From the NCBI RefSeq assembly GCF_030848805.1, contig NC_092368.1:3196441-3260440 (forward strand): a DNA stretch of 64,000 nt, given 5' to 3'. This DNA comes from Temnothorax longispinosus. Its lineage: Eukaryota; Arthropoda; Insecta; Hymenoptera; Formicidae. The notes beneath the pieces are model-generated. The model worked only from the letters and a program-made list of their open reading frames with translations, was not told where the DNA came from and did no database searches. Positions 34,867 through 45,761 of this stretch are shown here, piece after piece. The translations under genes were made by a program, and so were the position numbers. How positions within the stretch are numbered: the stretch's first letter is position 1; each line of letters opens with the position of its first letter.

Positions 34867-36575
34867 ACGTGCAGATATACTGCGAGAGAGAATATCGAGA
34901 TCAGGAGAAAGGCTCGATAAAGCTCCGACGTCAACAAACTTGCGAGGAGCATTTCGTGAGCTGAAATTCGCGATTTCAACGAGATTAACAACACGGACGC
35001 GCGATAATTAACTGAGAAATCGGGCGAAAGTCGGGAAAGCGCATGCTAATCCGTCGTTCACTTAGGTATCGGGATAATTTCAAGCCGAGAGTCGAGAATA
35101 TCTCGGCGCGATTTGTTTACTTCCGTTTGGGACGAGAGCGTCCGGATGTTCGAGCTGTCGTCACACACGAACCTTGGGATCTACACGGCGATGTATGCGT
35201 ATGTGTGCCTGTATGTCGCGTGTATGTTAAAATTATACGAGAGCGGATCCCTTCGTGAGCGCGTCTTTCCGTTCCCGCGTAAGGAAGGGAAATTCGAGAA
35301 CAGACAACGGCAGAGGATACGGCGAACCTTTCGGCGAAGAATTTCTGCATTTTCGATCTCCCCCTGCCGCCCCCGTTCCTGATGTCCATCCCAAGGTCTG
35401 AGACCTGTCGAATAAACGGTGTCTTCAAACGGCATTCCCGGGGGCCAAGTGGCGGTTAAATTAAACTTCGTCCCGTTGTCGCCGACCATTTCAAACGCGA
35501 GCGTACAGCAATTTTGCGTCGTATCGTGATGTCATCGTGAAGTCACGGATAAATTCGAGAAGCAACATTCTTTCCTCAGCCTTCGAATTCGATTAACTTC
35601 GATTTAACAAATGTGCTAATATTAGTAATATTGTAAGTTATCGTTCTTCATGGACTTCACGGTTAACCTTTTGAGATCCCTTGACATTCTAGTTTACACG
35701 TGGCTTTATTAATTTTTCACCGTTCGTTAAGAGATATTTCGAAAATTGCGTCACCGATATCTCGCAATGCTATTTTTTAAGAACGTCATTCATCGTACAC
35801 CGTTTTACTCCGTTTTCATTTCATTGTACATTTTTGTATTGGCCGTTTATTCCTTACCTCTCAACAACTCTCGAAAAGCTAGCTCGATAACGAGATGCAT
35901 CCGTGATCCTGACGAGGAAGCGCGGGCGAGGCGAATCGCCCGTTCAATTTCGCGCAGCCATTACGCTGGAAACTACATCGCGCGCGATCATTTAATATAT
36001 AGCTCCGATACGTGTGAGTGCGCCCGCGTTCGAGCTCTGCTCCTGTGAGAGACGACGCTAGGGATATTCGCGGGAAATCAGATCCCTCGGTCTTTTCGAC
36101 GATTTAACGAGCGCCGCATCGCGCTTAGGAGATGCGGGCTAACGCCGCAGGAGTGAACGGACACACAAACGCCGGTCGTAATAAATACGCTCGCTCTTTT
36201 TTCCTCCCCGGAATCCCTCTTCCACCCCCCCCCTCTCTCTCTCTCTCTTTCTCTCTTTTTCTTTCTTTCTCGCTCTCTCGCTCTTTCTCCCGCGTGCGGG
36301 CGCGTTCGTCAACCTCGCAATTTCTACCACCTCTCGCTGCATGTGCTCGCTGCCGGGCTATTTTCCACTCGTCACGTCATCTGGCTGCTGCACACGTCAG
36401 GGGAGCGTGTGGTACAACCAACAATGTCCGCGAGCACAGGAACCAGTATACATACCGCCATACAGTCGGTGACAGTACAGTCAGATGGTCGTTCACCACG
36501 AGGACTCACTATGTAGTACGTTTATACGAGAGCCCGTAAGCCACATCCGGTACACGGTGCATTTCTGCCGCACCG

Positions 36576-36675
36576 CGCCGTCGCCGTCGCCGTCGCCGTC
36601 GCCGCCGCCGCCGCCGTCGTCGTTGCCGCCGCACCGCCACCGCCGGTACCACCGCCGCTGCTGCTGCTGCTGCTG
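36576..36675. repeat. CCG/TCG/CTG triplet-rich tract
   Basis: Roughly 100 bp of imperfect triplets: CCGTCG then CCGCCG then CTGCTGCTG. Depending on the frame it would read as poly-Ser/Pro, poly-Ala or poly-Cys, and on the other strand as Asp/Gly-rich. There is no supporting gene. Confidence 0.9.
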
Positions 36676-39600
36676 CGTTCCAGATAAATAATATACCCGC
36701 ATACGGTGGCCGCCGTCGACGGTATCAGCGGTTTCTCGTACTACAACCAAATGCCCCGACAAATCAGCCTCGTTATACGCGACGTCTTTTATTGGAACCC
36801 TATTCCGCGGTCGGCGGACGATGGGGCGGTCGGTTTTTCTCCCATGTCCTCATCGAGACGAGATCCCAGCGATGCGTTAAAACCGCCGCGATTTATATCG
36901 ATATCACTCGTAAGATCCGCGATGTGCGACGAGGCGCACGTACGACGCGCGCGCGCGCTTTGACCGTGACGGCATTCGCGAAATTGTGCTCTCCGCAAGT
37001 CAATTTTCTCCCTCGCGGCGCAACGTCGCGCTCTTTGCCTCGCTTGGTAAAATTTGATGAGGTACGTGGATGAGTTCTCGATATCGTCAAGATACGGCAA
37101 CTAGTTAGATACCCCGTTAAATCTGCGTATCGTTAACATTATTAATTTAAAAGGCTACCTATACGCCCGTGACGTTGTAGACGTATAGCTTCGAAATTGC
37201 AGAGGTGTGCCGCTCGCATTCTTAGATAAGTATTCCTCATTGCGGCGCGACGGTTCGCACTTCTGACGACGCGGGGCCGAGGTGCTGAACGGTATCGGTT
37301 GTCGCCGGTGTCGTCGCAGAACGGCAAATAATTAGCCAGCAACGCCGGGAAGAGAGGAGCTCGGCTCTCTGCATCGCTTATAACGCGCGTGGAATGCCTC
37401 GCGGGCTTTCTGCGGCATTCTCGGACAGTTATTCGAGGCCAACGTTCGAGAGCGCGGCTAGGGAGCCCCGTAGAGAGCGCCGGACGACATCGCCGTTTCC
37501 GCCGAGCGGGAAGTCGACGATGACGACGACGACGACGGACGACGACGAGGTCGAGGATGAAGGAGAATAGGGTTCGTTCGCAACGGAGCCCGGTGTACTC
37601 GAGTCCGGTATGCGGCGGTATTCTGTAGTTTTCTGACGCGCGGCTAATATGCACGCGCGCATCGATGCGTGCTCGCTAAATAACAAGGTGCTAGGGTAAA
37701 CGCCAATCAGCAGCCGGGGTAATCGTGCCTTTCATGGATACCGCAGGTCCACCTCCGGCCCGGAGTCCGCTCTCGTCACCCCCTCCTCATTCAGCCTGCC
37801 GTCAAAATGATCGCACCGGACGTGTAATCAAACGCGGTGCCGACGTTGTGGGAATACATTTTCGCAAGGGGGTTCTATCGCGGCGGCAAGGAGAGCACGC
37901 TGTGAGAGCACACTGTGCGATACGAGACTATACAATCTGAGAGAGACTAGTCGTTAACTCGCGAAATTTTAATCAACCTTCTAAGAGATTGCGCGGAATG
38001 GACGTTGGCAAAAAGTTGACCACTGCCTGATGCGATAACACGGACATAAAACAGCCTCTACTTTAAATTTAATTGATGCCAAGTTAAAAAATTGCAGATT
38101 AACTAGATATCTGTCTTTATAAAAAAATCCTGTGCAAAATTTTTAAATTATAATTATATTAATAAAAAATATTCTGTATAAATTCTTAGAAATATTTGCT
38201 CTTTCAGAACAACCATATATGTACTTATAATTTTTACTTAGCATTCCGTATTCGTCTTTTTAATGCAACGAGTCCTTAACGTTGGATTTAGAGTCCGATT
38301 ATGAATCAGCGTAAAAATGTCGAGATAAAATTCACCTTCTTTTTCTGAGCGTGATTCACTGTTCGCCTTATCCCACGGTGACCTCGATCCCTCGAAAGCG
38401 TTAGCGGGAGCGATCGGCCTCGTCGTAGTTAAATTCCGAGCAAACTCAAAGTGGCTTCGTTTGCATCGCGGTAATTAGTACGGGCCGCGCCGCGCCTCGG
38501 CCTTTGGCGCACACCGTTTCACACTCGCACGCGCGGCCCCGAGAACGCGGGTGCGCGTGCACCTGCGCTGTAACACGGCGCTAATTGACACGAATAGCAC
38601 AGATTGTTCCCCGAGGATGTTTTTCGCGAGACACTTATTGAAATTATCCCCGCGCCACCGTGGCCGCCGCCGCCGTCGCCGCCGCTGCCTCGCGCGTTCC
38701 GGCGGAGTAAACAGGAAAATTTCGAAGTTGTGAAAGATGCAGTCGGACGATTAAGCGAGCGCATCGTTTTTAAGCACGTCACGTGCTTTTCGCGTATTAC
38801 AATTATCCCCGCATCGCGTGTCGCTACGACGGAGTAAACAGGAAACTTTCGAGTGTTGCGAAAGATGTATGCGCGAGTGACAGGAGGAAGTACTCTCCAT
38901 CCTTTGTGTTTGAGAAGGCGAGAAATCTGGAGCGGAAACGGAGAGCGAGGGCATCTGTTTTGCTCCAATTTGGACATATCTCGTTTAAATCTTATTAATC
39001 TTTATTAAAGGATCTAATATCAAATTGTCCCATTTTTCTCAAAAAGATCGATTTAGCTTCTTCGACAAATTGCCCCGCGTACATCCTATAGGACGTACTC
39101 GATGCAAACGATATCGCATACACACACACACACTCGTTCGAGATCATTATATAAATATCTTCGTTGCTCGCGCAGCGCAATGGCCGTGCTGAGACAGCGA
39201 TCGGAAGAGTCTCTCTCTTGCGAAAGATTCTTATGCCACGACCATGTTATCTTTTTTTCTCCTTGAGTTTACACGTATCGCTTCCTATTCACGCTGCAAC
39301 CGAAGCTACGAAACGGCACGCGATGCGTTCGACCTCCCCTCCACGCTTTACTCTTCCGGTTCTAATATTCAGTCGCGAAAGCGTAATATTTTTTTTTATC
39401 CTGGCGAAAGACAAACTGACCGTTCGCTATCCGATTCGGATTCGAGAAGGAGCGAACGTTATATCGCGCAAAATGCCATCATACGATAAACCGATTCCGC
39501 CTGCGATGTACCGCGCGGAAGAAGCGGATTACGAGCCGGTTGTAGCATCGCGCGGCTGCAACTCGCGCATTCCAGCGAGGATGAAGGAGAAGAGAGATCC

Positions 39601-40208
39601 CGCGTCGAGCGTTCGCTCGCGCACTCGAAATGGCGATCCCGATTCGCGCTGACTTCTGTACGTCCTTGGTTCTCCGTTTCCGATGGCTCCGAGGGAGGAG
39701 AGTCAGCCCGGCGATTTCTCCTTCTTCTCCTCGATCCTCCTCGTTCGGGATTAGAACGCGGATGACATCGGCTCCCCGTTTGCTTTTGCGGATATTTAAA
39801 TGCAGTTACGGCATTTACGTGCTTCCTCCGCGCGGCGCGGCGCGGCGCGTCTCCGATTGCATCGGTATTTTCTCGAGGCACATCCGCGCGCTCGCGGACG
39901 TCGAGGACGTTTCGCGTCACGACGATTTGCGCGACGTAAGCGATTCCGCCGTGAGCGAGCGGCGCGGCGCGCGGTTTCGCCTTCCGCATACGCCGTATTC
40001 TCGAATGCCGTCGCATTGCGGTGTTTTAGGTAGTGGATAAGGTCGGAATATTACGAGGCGCTCATTACGCGCGTTTTCTCTAATCCCAACAGTTTCCGCG
40101 ACAATCATAACTTGGGCTCACGGCTACGAATATAGGAATGTTACGTTCCGCATGAGCGGTATAAACACGAGTATCGGATGCTTTCGAAGGTTTTATACGG
40201 TACATTTT

Positions 40209-40247
40209 TTTACGGAAGACGTGTAATTCAAATCACACGTCCGTACC
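40209..40247. repeat. Short bulged hairpin
   Basis: TACGG and ACGTGT on the left pair with ACACGT and CCGTA on the right, with a 3-nt bulge and a 10-nt loop. It is short and probably incidental. Confidence 0.6.
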
Positions 40248-42346
40248 TCAACGTTTTCTCGAATCTTTCTATGATATTTTTACTTTTTCCCTGCACGTAG
40301 CGTGCCTCGGAAGGAGAGAACTCTCCGTTTCCATTTGAGTGAAACTCACGTTTTAAGAGCGAGATTGAAAGTCGTGTACATTTACGAACAATAGCTTTTT
40401 GTACAGAAAACGTTTTTACCTGTGTGACGCATCTGCGGCGCGTTACTTACATACATGTCCTATACGCGAGCGACTGCTTGACTTGATCGCCTTCACAGCC
40501 GCCGTGTTCTCGTACGTTTTCGCTGAGAATTCAGTCACTCGATATCACGCGCGTGGCTGACATTTAATCGCCGTCGCCGATTCTAGTCGCTGTCGCTCTC
40601 TGCTGTTTTCTCCGCGGGCATTTCGGAGAAGAAGCCGGCCCGAACTCGAACGTCCCATTTGATCGCGTCGCTCGTACACGGGACGTGACCTGCGCGAGTA
40701 ATATGTGTCCGCCGCTCTTTCTCTCAATCTTTTTCTCTCTCCCATCCCCTTCTCTCTCTCTTTCTCTCTTTCTCTCTCTCTTGGAGAACGATTTTTCCTC
40801 GTTTCCCCGTTTTAATCGCACGAGGAAAACGCCGAGGCGCCACGCGCGCGGATTTAGCATCACCCGCTTGGCGCGCGCGGATGCGGTTTCGCATATCCGA
40901 ATGCTGTTTTTCCTCGTGACGCCGCGGCAAATCTCGGTCAACGTTAACTCTCCAACGTTGGCGCGGGTGACACATGTCGCGCGCCATTAACCGCGTCATG
41001 GCCAACGCGGCTGTTATTCGTACTCGCTAATTTAAGGTTCCCCGAGAGGACCTTCTCTTACATCAGAAGGTTTATTTATATCCCTCGCGTAAAATTTCTC
41101 GCGGAATCCCCGACCATTATTTCGTTATTTTCATAATTTTACGTAGATATCATATATCCATGTACATTTTCATAATTATTAACCAACTGTAAACGTATTT
41201 TTATCATACTTTCGCGTGTGAGGAATCATTCAAATACATGTTTGCTGAAATCTTGAAGTAAATACTGCACCGTTAGAGTTAAAAATAGTGGCTTCGTCGA
41301 CAGTTCCCCACGATTTACCAAATTATTATTTACATCTCGCTCCCAACGCACGCACACACACATAGAAGGACACGTGTTTCGTTCCGAAAATGCATTCAAG
41401 ATGCTCGGCAAGATGCTGCGCCGCTGTCTCTTCGGGAGGCAGGAACGCGAGGTTCGCTGCACTTGCCGCCGCGCGCGAGCGCATATCTCGCGTGCACTTT
41501 CGTCATCGATGTGCCCCCACACGCGAAAGCCACGGTTTTGCTCGGAGCAAAAGCGAAGAAAACGCCTGGTATCCCGAGAATGCTGTCTAGGTAGGAGCGG
41601 CCCTTGCCAGCCAGGACACGCGAAGATCCTCTTAGCCGAGGAGTTAGTCGCTCCGAGCTAGATTCGAATTAAGTTACACAGTCTGGGCGATCAACAAATT
41701 TCCCAGCAGCAAAATCGCGGTAATTATTTTAATTGTTATTCCATTTAAAAAATATTAATCAATGGTCAATCAATCATAGCCGCTGAAAATGTCGACTTTT
41801 GAAAATGTTAGGAAGCCTATTATGTCATCGATGTCATGACACAAGATTATGTCATCGACATAATATTAATATTTATAATCGCATTTGTATATCCTGAATA
41901 TCTATGTTAATGTATTTTATGCTAAAATCACGATACGTGATATATGTAAATTAATTTAAGAAGATAAAAAATGATTTTTAGAGATATGTAAATCTGGTTT
42001 CTCAAAAAAATCACAGATTTTCTCGAAAAAGTCGTCTCGCAATATCTTTTTGAGGCTAGAGATAAATAGAAACTGCGCCGAGAGAGAATATCTGTCTTTT
42101 CTTGAAATGATAATCCATAATTAATTCATAAATCGAGTATCTTAGATCTCCACGTGTTTCCTTAAACAACGTAAAATTCTACATTCCGATATGAGTGGAC
42201 GATATGATCGATACCGCGCTGGCTGTCAAGCGGAATAAGTCAAAATGAGAATGATGAAGATATTGTTCACGCGAGCCGAGCGATAATGACCGTAAATCAA
42301 ATTGGGATGGTAAAAAGGCAACTATTTCGAGTAGGCGGCCGTTATA

Positions 42347-44300
42347 ATCGATACCGATAACGTAATAAAATCGCTGAATTATCCTTTTCCCGCGATATAA
42401 TGATTCATTAAACGTGCCCGATCGAGAGCTTAGTCACGCGTCGCTAAATACATCGTCGTGAGTGATTGTTTATCAGCGAAGGCAGTTGGTAGACGCGCGG
42501 CTGCCATCGATTGCCACACATTGATGGATGATGATGGCAATGAAGTCGTTAAAGGTGCATACTCGTCACGGAGGAACGTAAAGAGGAAGGACGAACGGCT
42601 CTCGGAGAAGTCGGGAAGTCTCTCTTTGCGAGAGGCGAAGTCGTTCGACTTCGGCCTTTGATCGGCGCGCCACGCGGGGTCGCGTCTTCGTTCCTCCGCG
42701 CGACCCCGGCACCTTTAACGGCGGCGGCGAAGTCGTTAAGCGCACTTACACTCACGGGCGAAACTTCGCGCCGTAAACTCCGCGATTTTTGCGGCCGCGT
42801 GCAAAACACGGCAACGGGACGCTAATCGACTTCGCGAGACTTCGCCGTGAGTTATCAATTAGCGGTCGGGAGAGCTTATTATTACTGAATACTGGCTTTC
42901 CTGTGAAAGTCGTCGGTTGGAAGCTCTTCGGAAGAAAAAAAAAATTGCGCGCCAGATTCATCGCGGCGTTCATCAATTGAGCTATTAATCGATGATGATA
43001 GTAATAACGCCCGTTAAAAACGTTTTCTGCCGAGTTTATGATCGTCCGGACAAAGTGGCCTTAAAACGCCCTCGCCGGACCGTTCGTCCGTCGGTATCGC
43101 CGGCCATTACGGATGCACAATATCCAGCAATTTATATATTGATAGTTGATGATAGTAATAAAGTCGCTAGACTGCCCTAACCGTGCGCCTAGCGAGCGCC
43201 GATGAGAGAGACTGATCCGGGGAACGGGATTGCACGGAGGGGGAGGGGGAGATCGCGCGTACTTTCGCGGGGCGCCCTTTGATCAACAATCATGGGCATC
43301 CACAATCTCGCGCAATATAGATCCACGGTTTCCACGAATTTCGCGCATTGATATATAGCGGTGGTGAAGGAAATTGCTAGGTTCTCCGTCCGGCTTTGAG
43401 TCTACGGAACCGTCGAAGATGGAGGCGCCAGGTAAATTTCTCAGAAAATTAAGCGCCCCGGTCGAAAAGCGAAGCCTTTCGCCCGTGATAGTAGGCAACG
43501 AGGCAAGAGGGTGCGGTGCCCGGATCGACTTGATCGATCCGATCAATAATGATAGTGATAAAGCGCCTTAGAATCCTCCTCGAGTTTAAGACGGCTAAGT
43601 GGCGTGCCGGACGAATCTAATATAAAATCGCGACGTTGTATCGATGAGAGATCGTCGTCAACCTATTCGGCACACAACGAAGGATAACAGTAGCGTTAAA
43701 ATCCAAGGTATCAATTATCGCGGGGATTATCGTCATAAAGTCCTTCCCACCTGAGATTCGATATATCTGATGTGAATATCAGGGAATGGCCAGTTGTGGC
43801 CAGCGTCAGTTAACTCCGACCGCACTTTAATCCGCAATCTAACTACAAATTCAAGACCGTAATTTAATTAAGCTTAAATTAATCGACATTGGCGAAACTG
43901 GCGTTTAACAATAACGAGGCTGTCGATAGCACGTTTCTGGGCGCGTCCGAGGATTCACTCTGAAGACGGTGCGAAGACGCTCCACGAGGGATCGCACGAG
44001 AAATTAAACTTCGCGGAGCAAAGTTTGAGACCCGCGGAATTTCCCTTCGGCCGCACAAAGTAGAGACACGATCGTCGCTGTTTGATGCATCGGCGGATAA
44101 TAATAGTAATAAAGTTGCGCCGGGTCATCGCGTGCGATTCCTCCGGTCATCGCGATGAGTGGCACAAATCCTCGGCGATTGAAACGAGATTTTCACGCCT
44201 CAACCGTTGGAGAGCGTCTTTTCCGACAACAATACAAAGCGGTAGACCGTCGCTGCTGATATATTGATCGGTAACGATCAGTAATAAAGCAGTTAGGTCA
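42347..44300 (+). promoter_or_regulatory. Cluster of eight degenerate GATARTAATAAAG-like motifs
   Basis: Related 30-40-bp blocks occur at about 42347, 42521, 42985, 43139, 43530, 43725, 44082 and 44260. Their cores are CGTAATAAAATCGC, GGCAATGAAGTCGT, AGTAATAACGCCCG, AGTAATAAAGTCGC, AGTGATAAAGCGCC, CGTCATAAAGTCC, AGTAATAAAGTTGC and AGTAATAAAGCAG. Most are preceded by GAT-rich sequence such as GATGATGATAGT or small GATCG/CGATC dyads. Spacing alternates short and long (about 174, 464, 154, 391, 195, 357, 178 bp), suggesting a diverged unit of about 0.55-0.6 kb holding two motifs. On the opposite strand the cores read TTTATTAC, TTTATCAC and TTTATGAC, close to posterior-Hox (Abd-B-class) preferences. 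An old tandem duplication, an enhancer with repeated sites, or chance in biased sequence are all possible. Confidence 0.35.
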
Positions 44301-44967
44301 TCACTGAAGAAGAAGAACGTGTCTCCCTGTAGCAGTACTCGGTTTCCATATCGATCAGCAGAAAAAGCAGAAAATCGACGATACTCGCGAATTTATTTCA
44401 GTCCTCTACTCTTAAATTTACGTTTATGTATTGATTAATAATTATAATTATTAATTATGACAGCTAGATGCTGCTGATCAATAACCCTTGAGAAGAGATT
44501 GCTTGATGCTTAGAATTTATTTAAAATCTTTAAGGACGTAAATATATAAGTCTTGCAGCAGGAATGAGATAAGAGGCGATTTAACTATCTGAAGAAACTG
44601 AATTCAAATTGGCTCCGTGTAGGAACCGGTAGATAGAAGGCGGCCAACAGCTGTGCACAACAAGAATTTCGCTCGCGTTATCGGCAACAAATGCGAGTGT
44701 ATCGCTTGAAAGCGCTGGAAGCGAGTAGATAAAAAAGAAAAATGCATCCGCGTTGCAATCACCTTTCACACCGGCTTACCTTGTACGTCCGACGAGAATG
44801 TACAACGGAATATTATTAAACAATCATTTCTAGAATGCGTTTCCTACACTTGCGAGGTCCGGCACGGCGCGGCGCGGGGCAATCCTTGTCGATAACAGGC
44901 GCATAAATTCCGATTAAACGTACGCTATGGTTTGCGCTCGCTCACTTTTACTTTCCGCTGGCCGCAG
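44301..44967. other. Region with no recognised gene; strong minus-strand donor
   Basis: It contains a perfect 22-bp AT palindrome (44434-44455). At 44780 there is a strong minus-strand donor, ACAAG|GTAAGCC (GT at 44779-44778). The sequence feeding that donor has stops in the frames examined, so it could at most be a non-coding exon. Confidence 0.4.
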
Positions 44968-45012
44968 GAAGAGAAACCGAGTTGCGTGCGAGTTGCCAAC
45001 GACGACGACGAC

Positions 45013-45051
<39 letters not shown>

Positions 45052-45130
45052 GATGAGGACGAGGACGAGGACAACAACGACGAAGCGTGTCTCCCCTGCA
45101 CGTTCGTTCCGTTCTGCGAGAGGAACGACG
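44968..45130 (+). CDS. Candidate exon encoding an acidic tract (right end uncertain)
   Basis: A plausible plus-strand acceptor (pyrimidine-rich stretch, then GCCGCAG, AG at 44966-44967) precedes a frame reading EEKPSCVRVAN, then a long Asp run passing into alternating Glu/Asp, then NNDEACLPCTFVPFCERND. Within the GAC repeat nearly all interruptions are third-position changes (GAT, GAG, GAA) that keep Asp or Glu, or GAC to AAC (Asn). This is what selection on an acidic protein segment would leave. A donor-like GAC|GTACGC at about 45130 would end it. Against this, a competing ATG frame at 44927 reads as poly-Thr, and the protein is not recognised. It could belong with the 45-nt candidate exon downstream. 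Confidence 0.22.
45000..45073. repeat. (GAC)n triplet repeat with GAG/GAT interruptions
   Basis: About 25 triplets, the first two thirds nearly pure GAC and the last third mixed GAG/GAT/GAC/AAC. Confidence 0.95.
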
Positions 45131-45412
45131 TACGCGTCCGCTCGCGGAATTCGTCGAATCATCGTCGGCTAAATATAGAATCTCCCGCCATCTCGGGTGT
45201 CACTCATAAAAAGAGCAGCGAAAGGCCATAAATGCGCGAGTCTCTCGCGCTGCTGACGGGTGGTGCACCTTAAGCGAAGATCCATCTCGAGGACGATCGA
45301 GGAGCGCCTCTTTGAACTCGCTCGCTCGCTCGCTCGCGAAAAACCATCGCGGAAGATGCGGTTCTATCCTTCTCTTTCTCTCTCTCTTTCCCTTTCCGTC
45401 TATCCTTCGCAG

Positions 45413-45457
45413 AAGACTTCGCACAAGAGCGCGACGATACCTTTCATCGCCAACGAG
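45413..45457 (+). CDS. Candidate 45-nt microexon (15 codons, frame-preserving)
   Basis: A long pyrimidine tract (about 45362-45408) ending in TTCGCAG gives a very strong plus-strand acceptor with AG at 45411-45412. Exactly 45 nt later AACGAG|GTAAGAAG is a strong donor with GT at 45458-45459. In the open frame the exon reads KTSHKSATIPFIANE. Its length is a multiple of three, so inclusion or skipping would keep frame, as for alternatively spliced microexons. The signals are among the best in the window outside Pdk1, but no flanking exon is secure, no family is recognised, and a CT-rich genome will sometimes produce such a combination by chance. Confidence 0.28.
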
Positions 45458-45722
45458 GTAAGAAGTATCTGCGCTGCTGGAGGAGAAGTGAGGAGATCGG
45501 TACGGCGACGACGTCGGGGAAAGGTGTGACGGGGGAGGAAGGGAGGAGGGGGAGGTAGATAGATCGCAGATAGAGGCAGAAGTGAGTGGAAAAAGGTGAG
45601 GAGAGCGGCGAGCATTTGCTCGACGCGGCCTTAGAAGGTCGCTAGCTCGAGCTAGCCTTCTTTAGCATCCTGCATGGCGCGCGTTCTCTCTCCTCCCTTT
45701 TCTCTCCTTTTCTCTCTGTTTG

Positions 45723-45761
<39 letters not shown>

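Larger units (their letters stand above)
34867..42346. other. Region with no recognised gene
   Basis: Pyrimidine-rich stretches lie at 36230-36290 and 40735-40785, and a triplet tract at 36576-36675. A GAC run is near 37516-37550, AT-rich DNA spans 38030-38300 and 41700-42170, and a small dyad lies at 40209-40247. Minus-strand donor-like CACAG|GTAAAAACG near 40419 has no convincing exon. No conserved domain was recognised. Confidence 0.45.

Noticed and set aside
44018..44040. GGAGCAAAGTTTGAGACC resembling miR-87
   Set aside because: It mismatches after the seed region and no fold-back arm is visible.
44914..45162. Minus-strand poly-Val frame
   Set aside because: It is the antisense shadow of the GAC triplet repeat.
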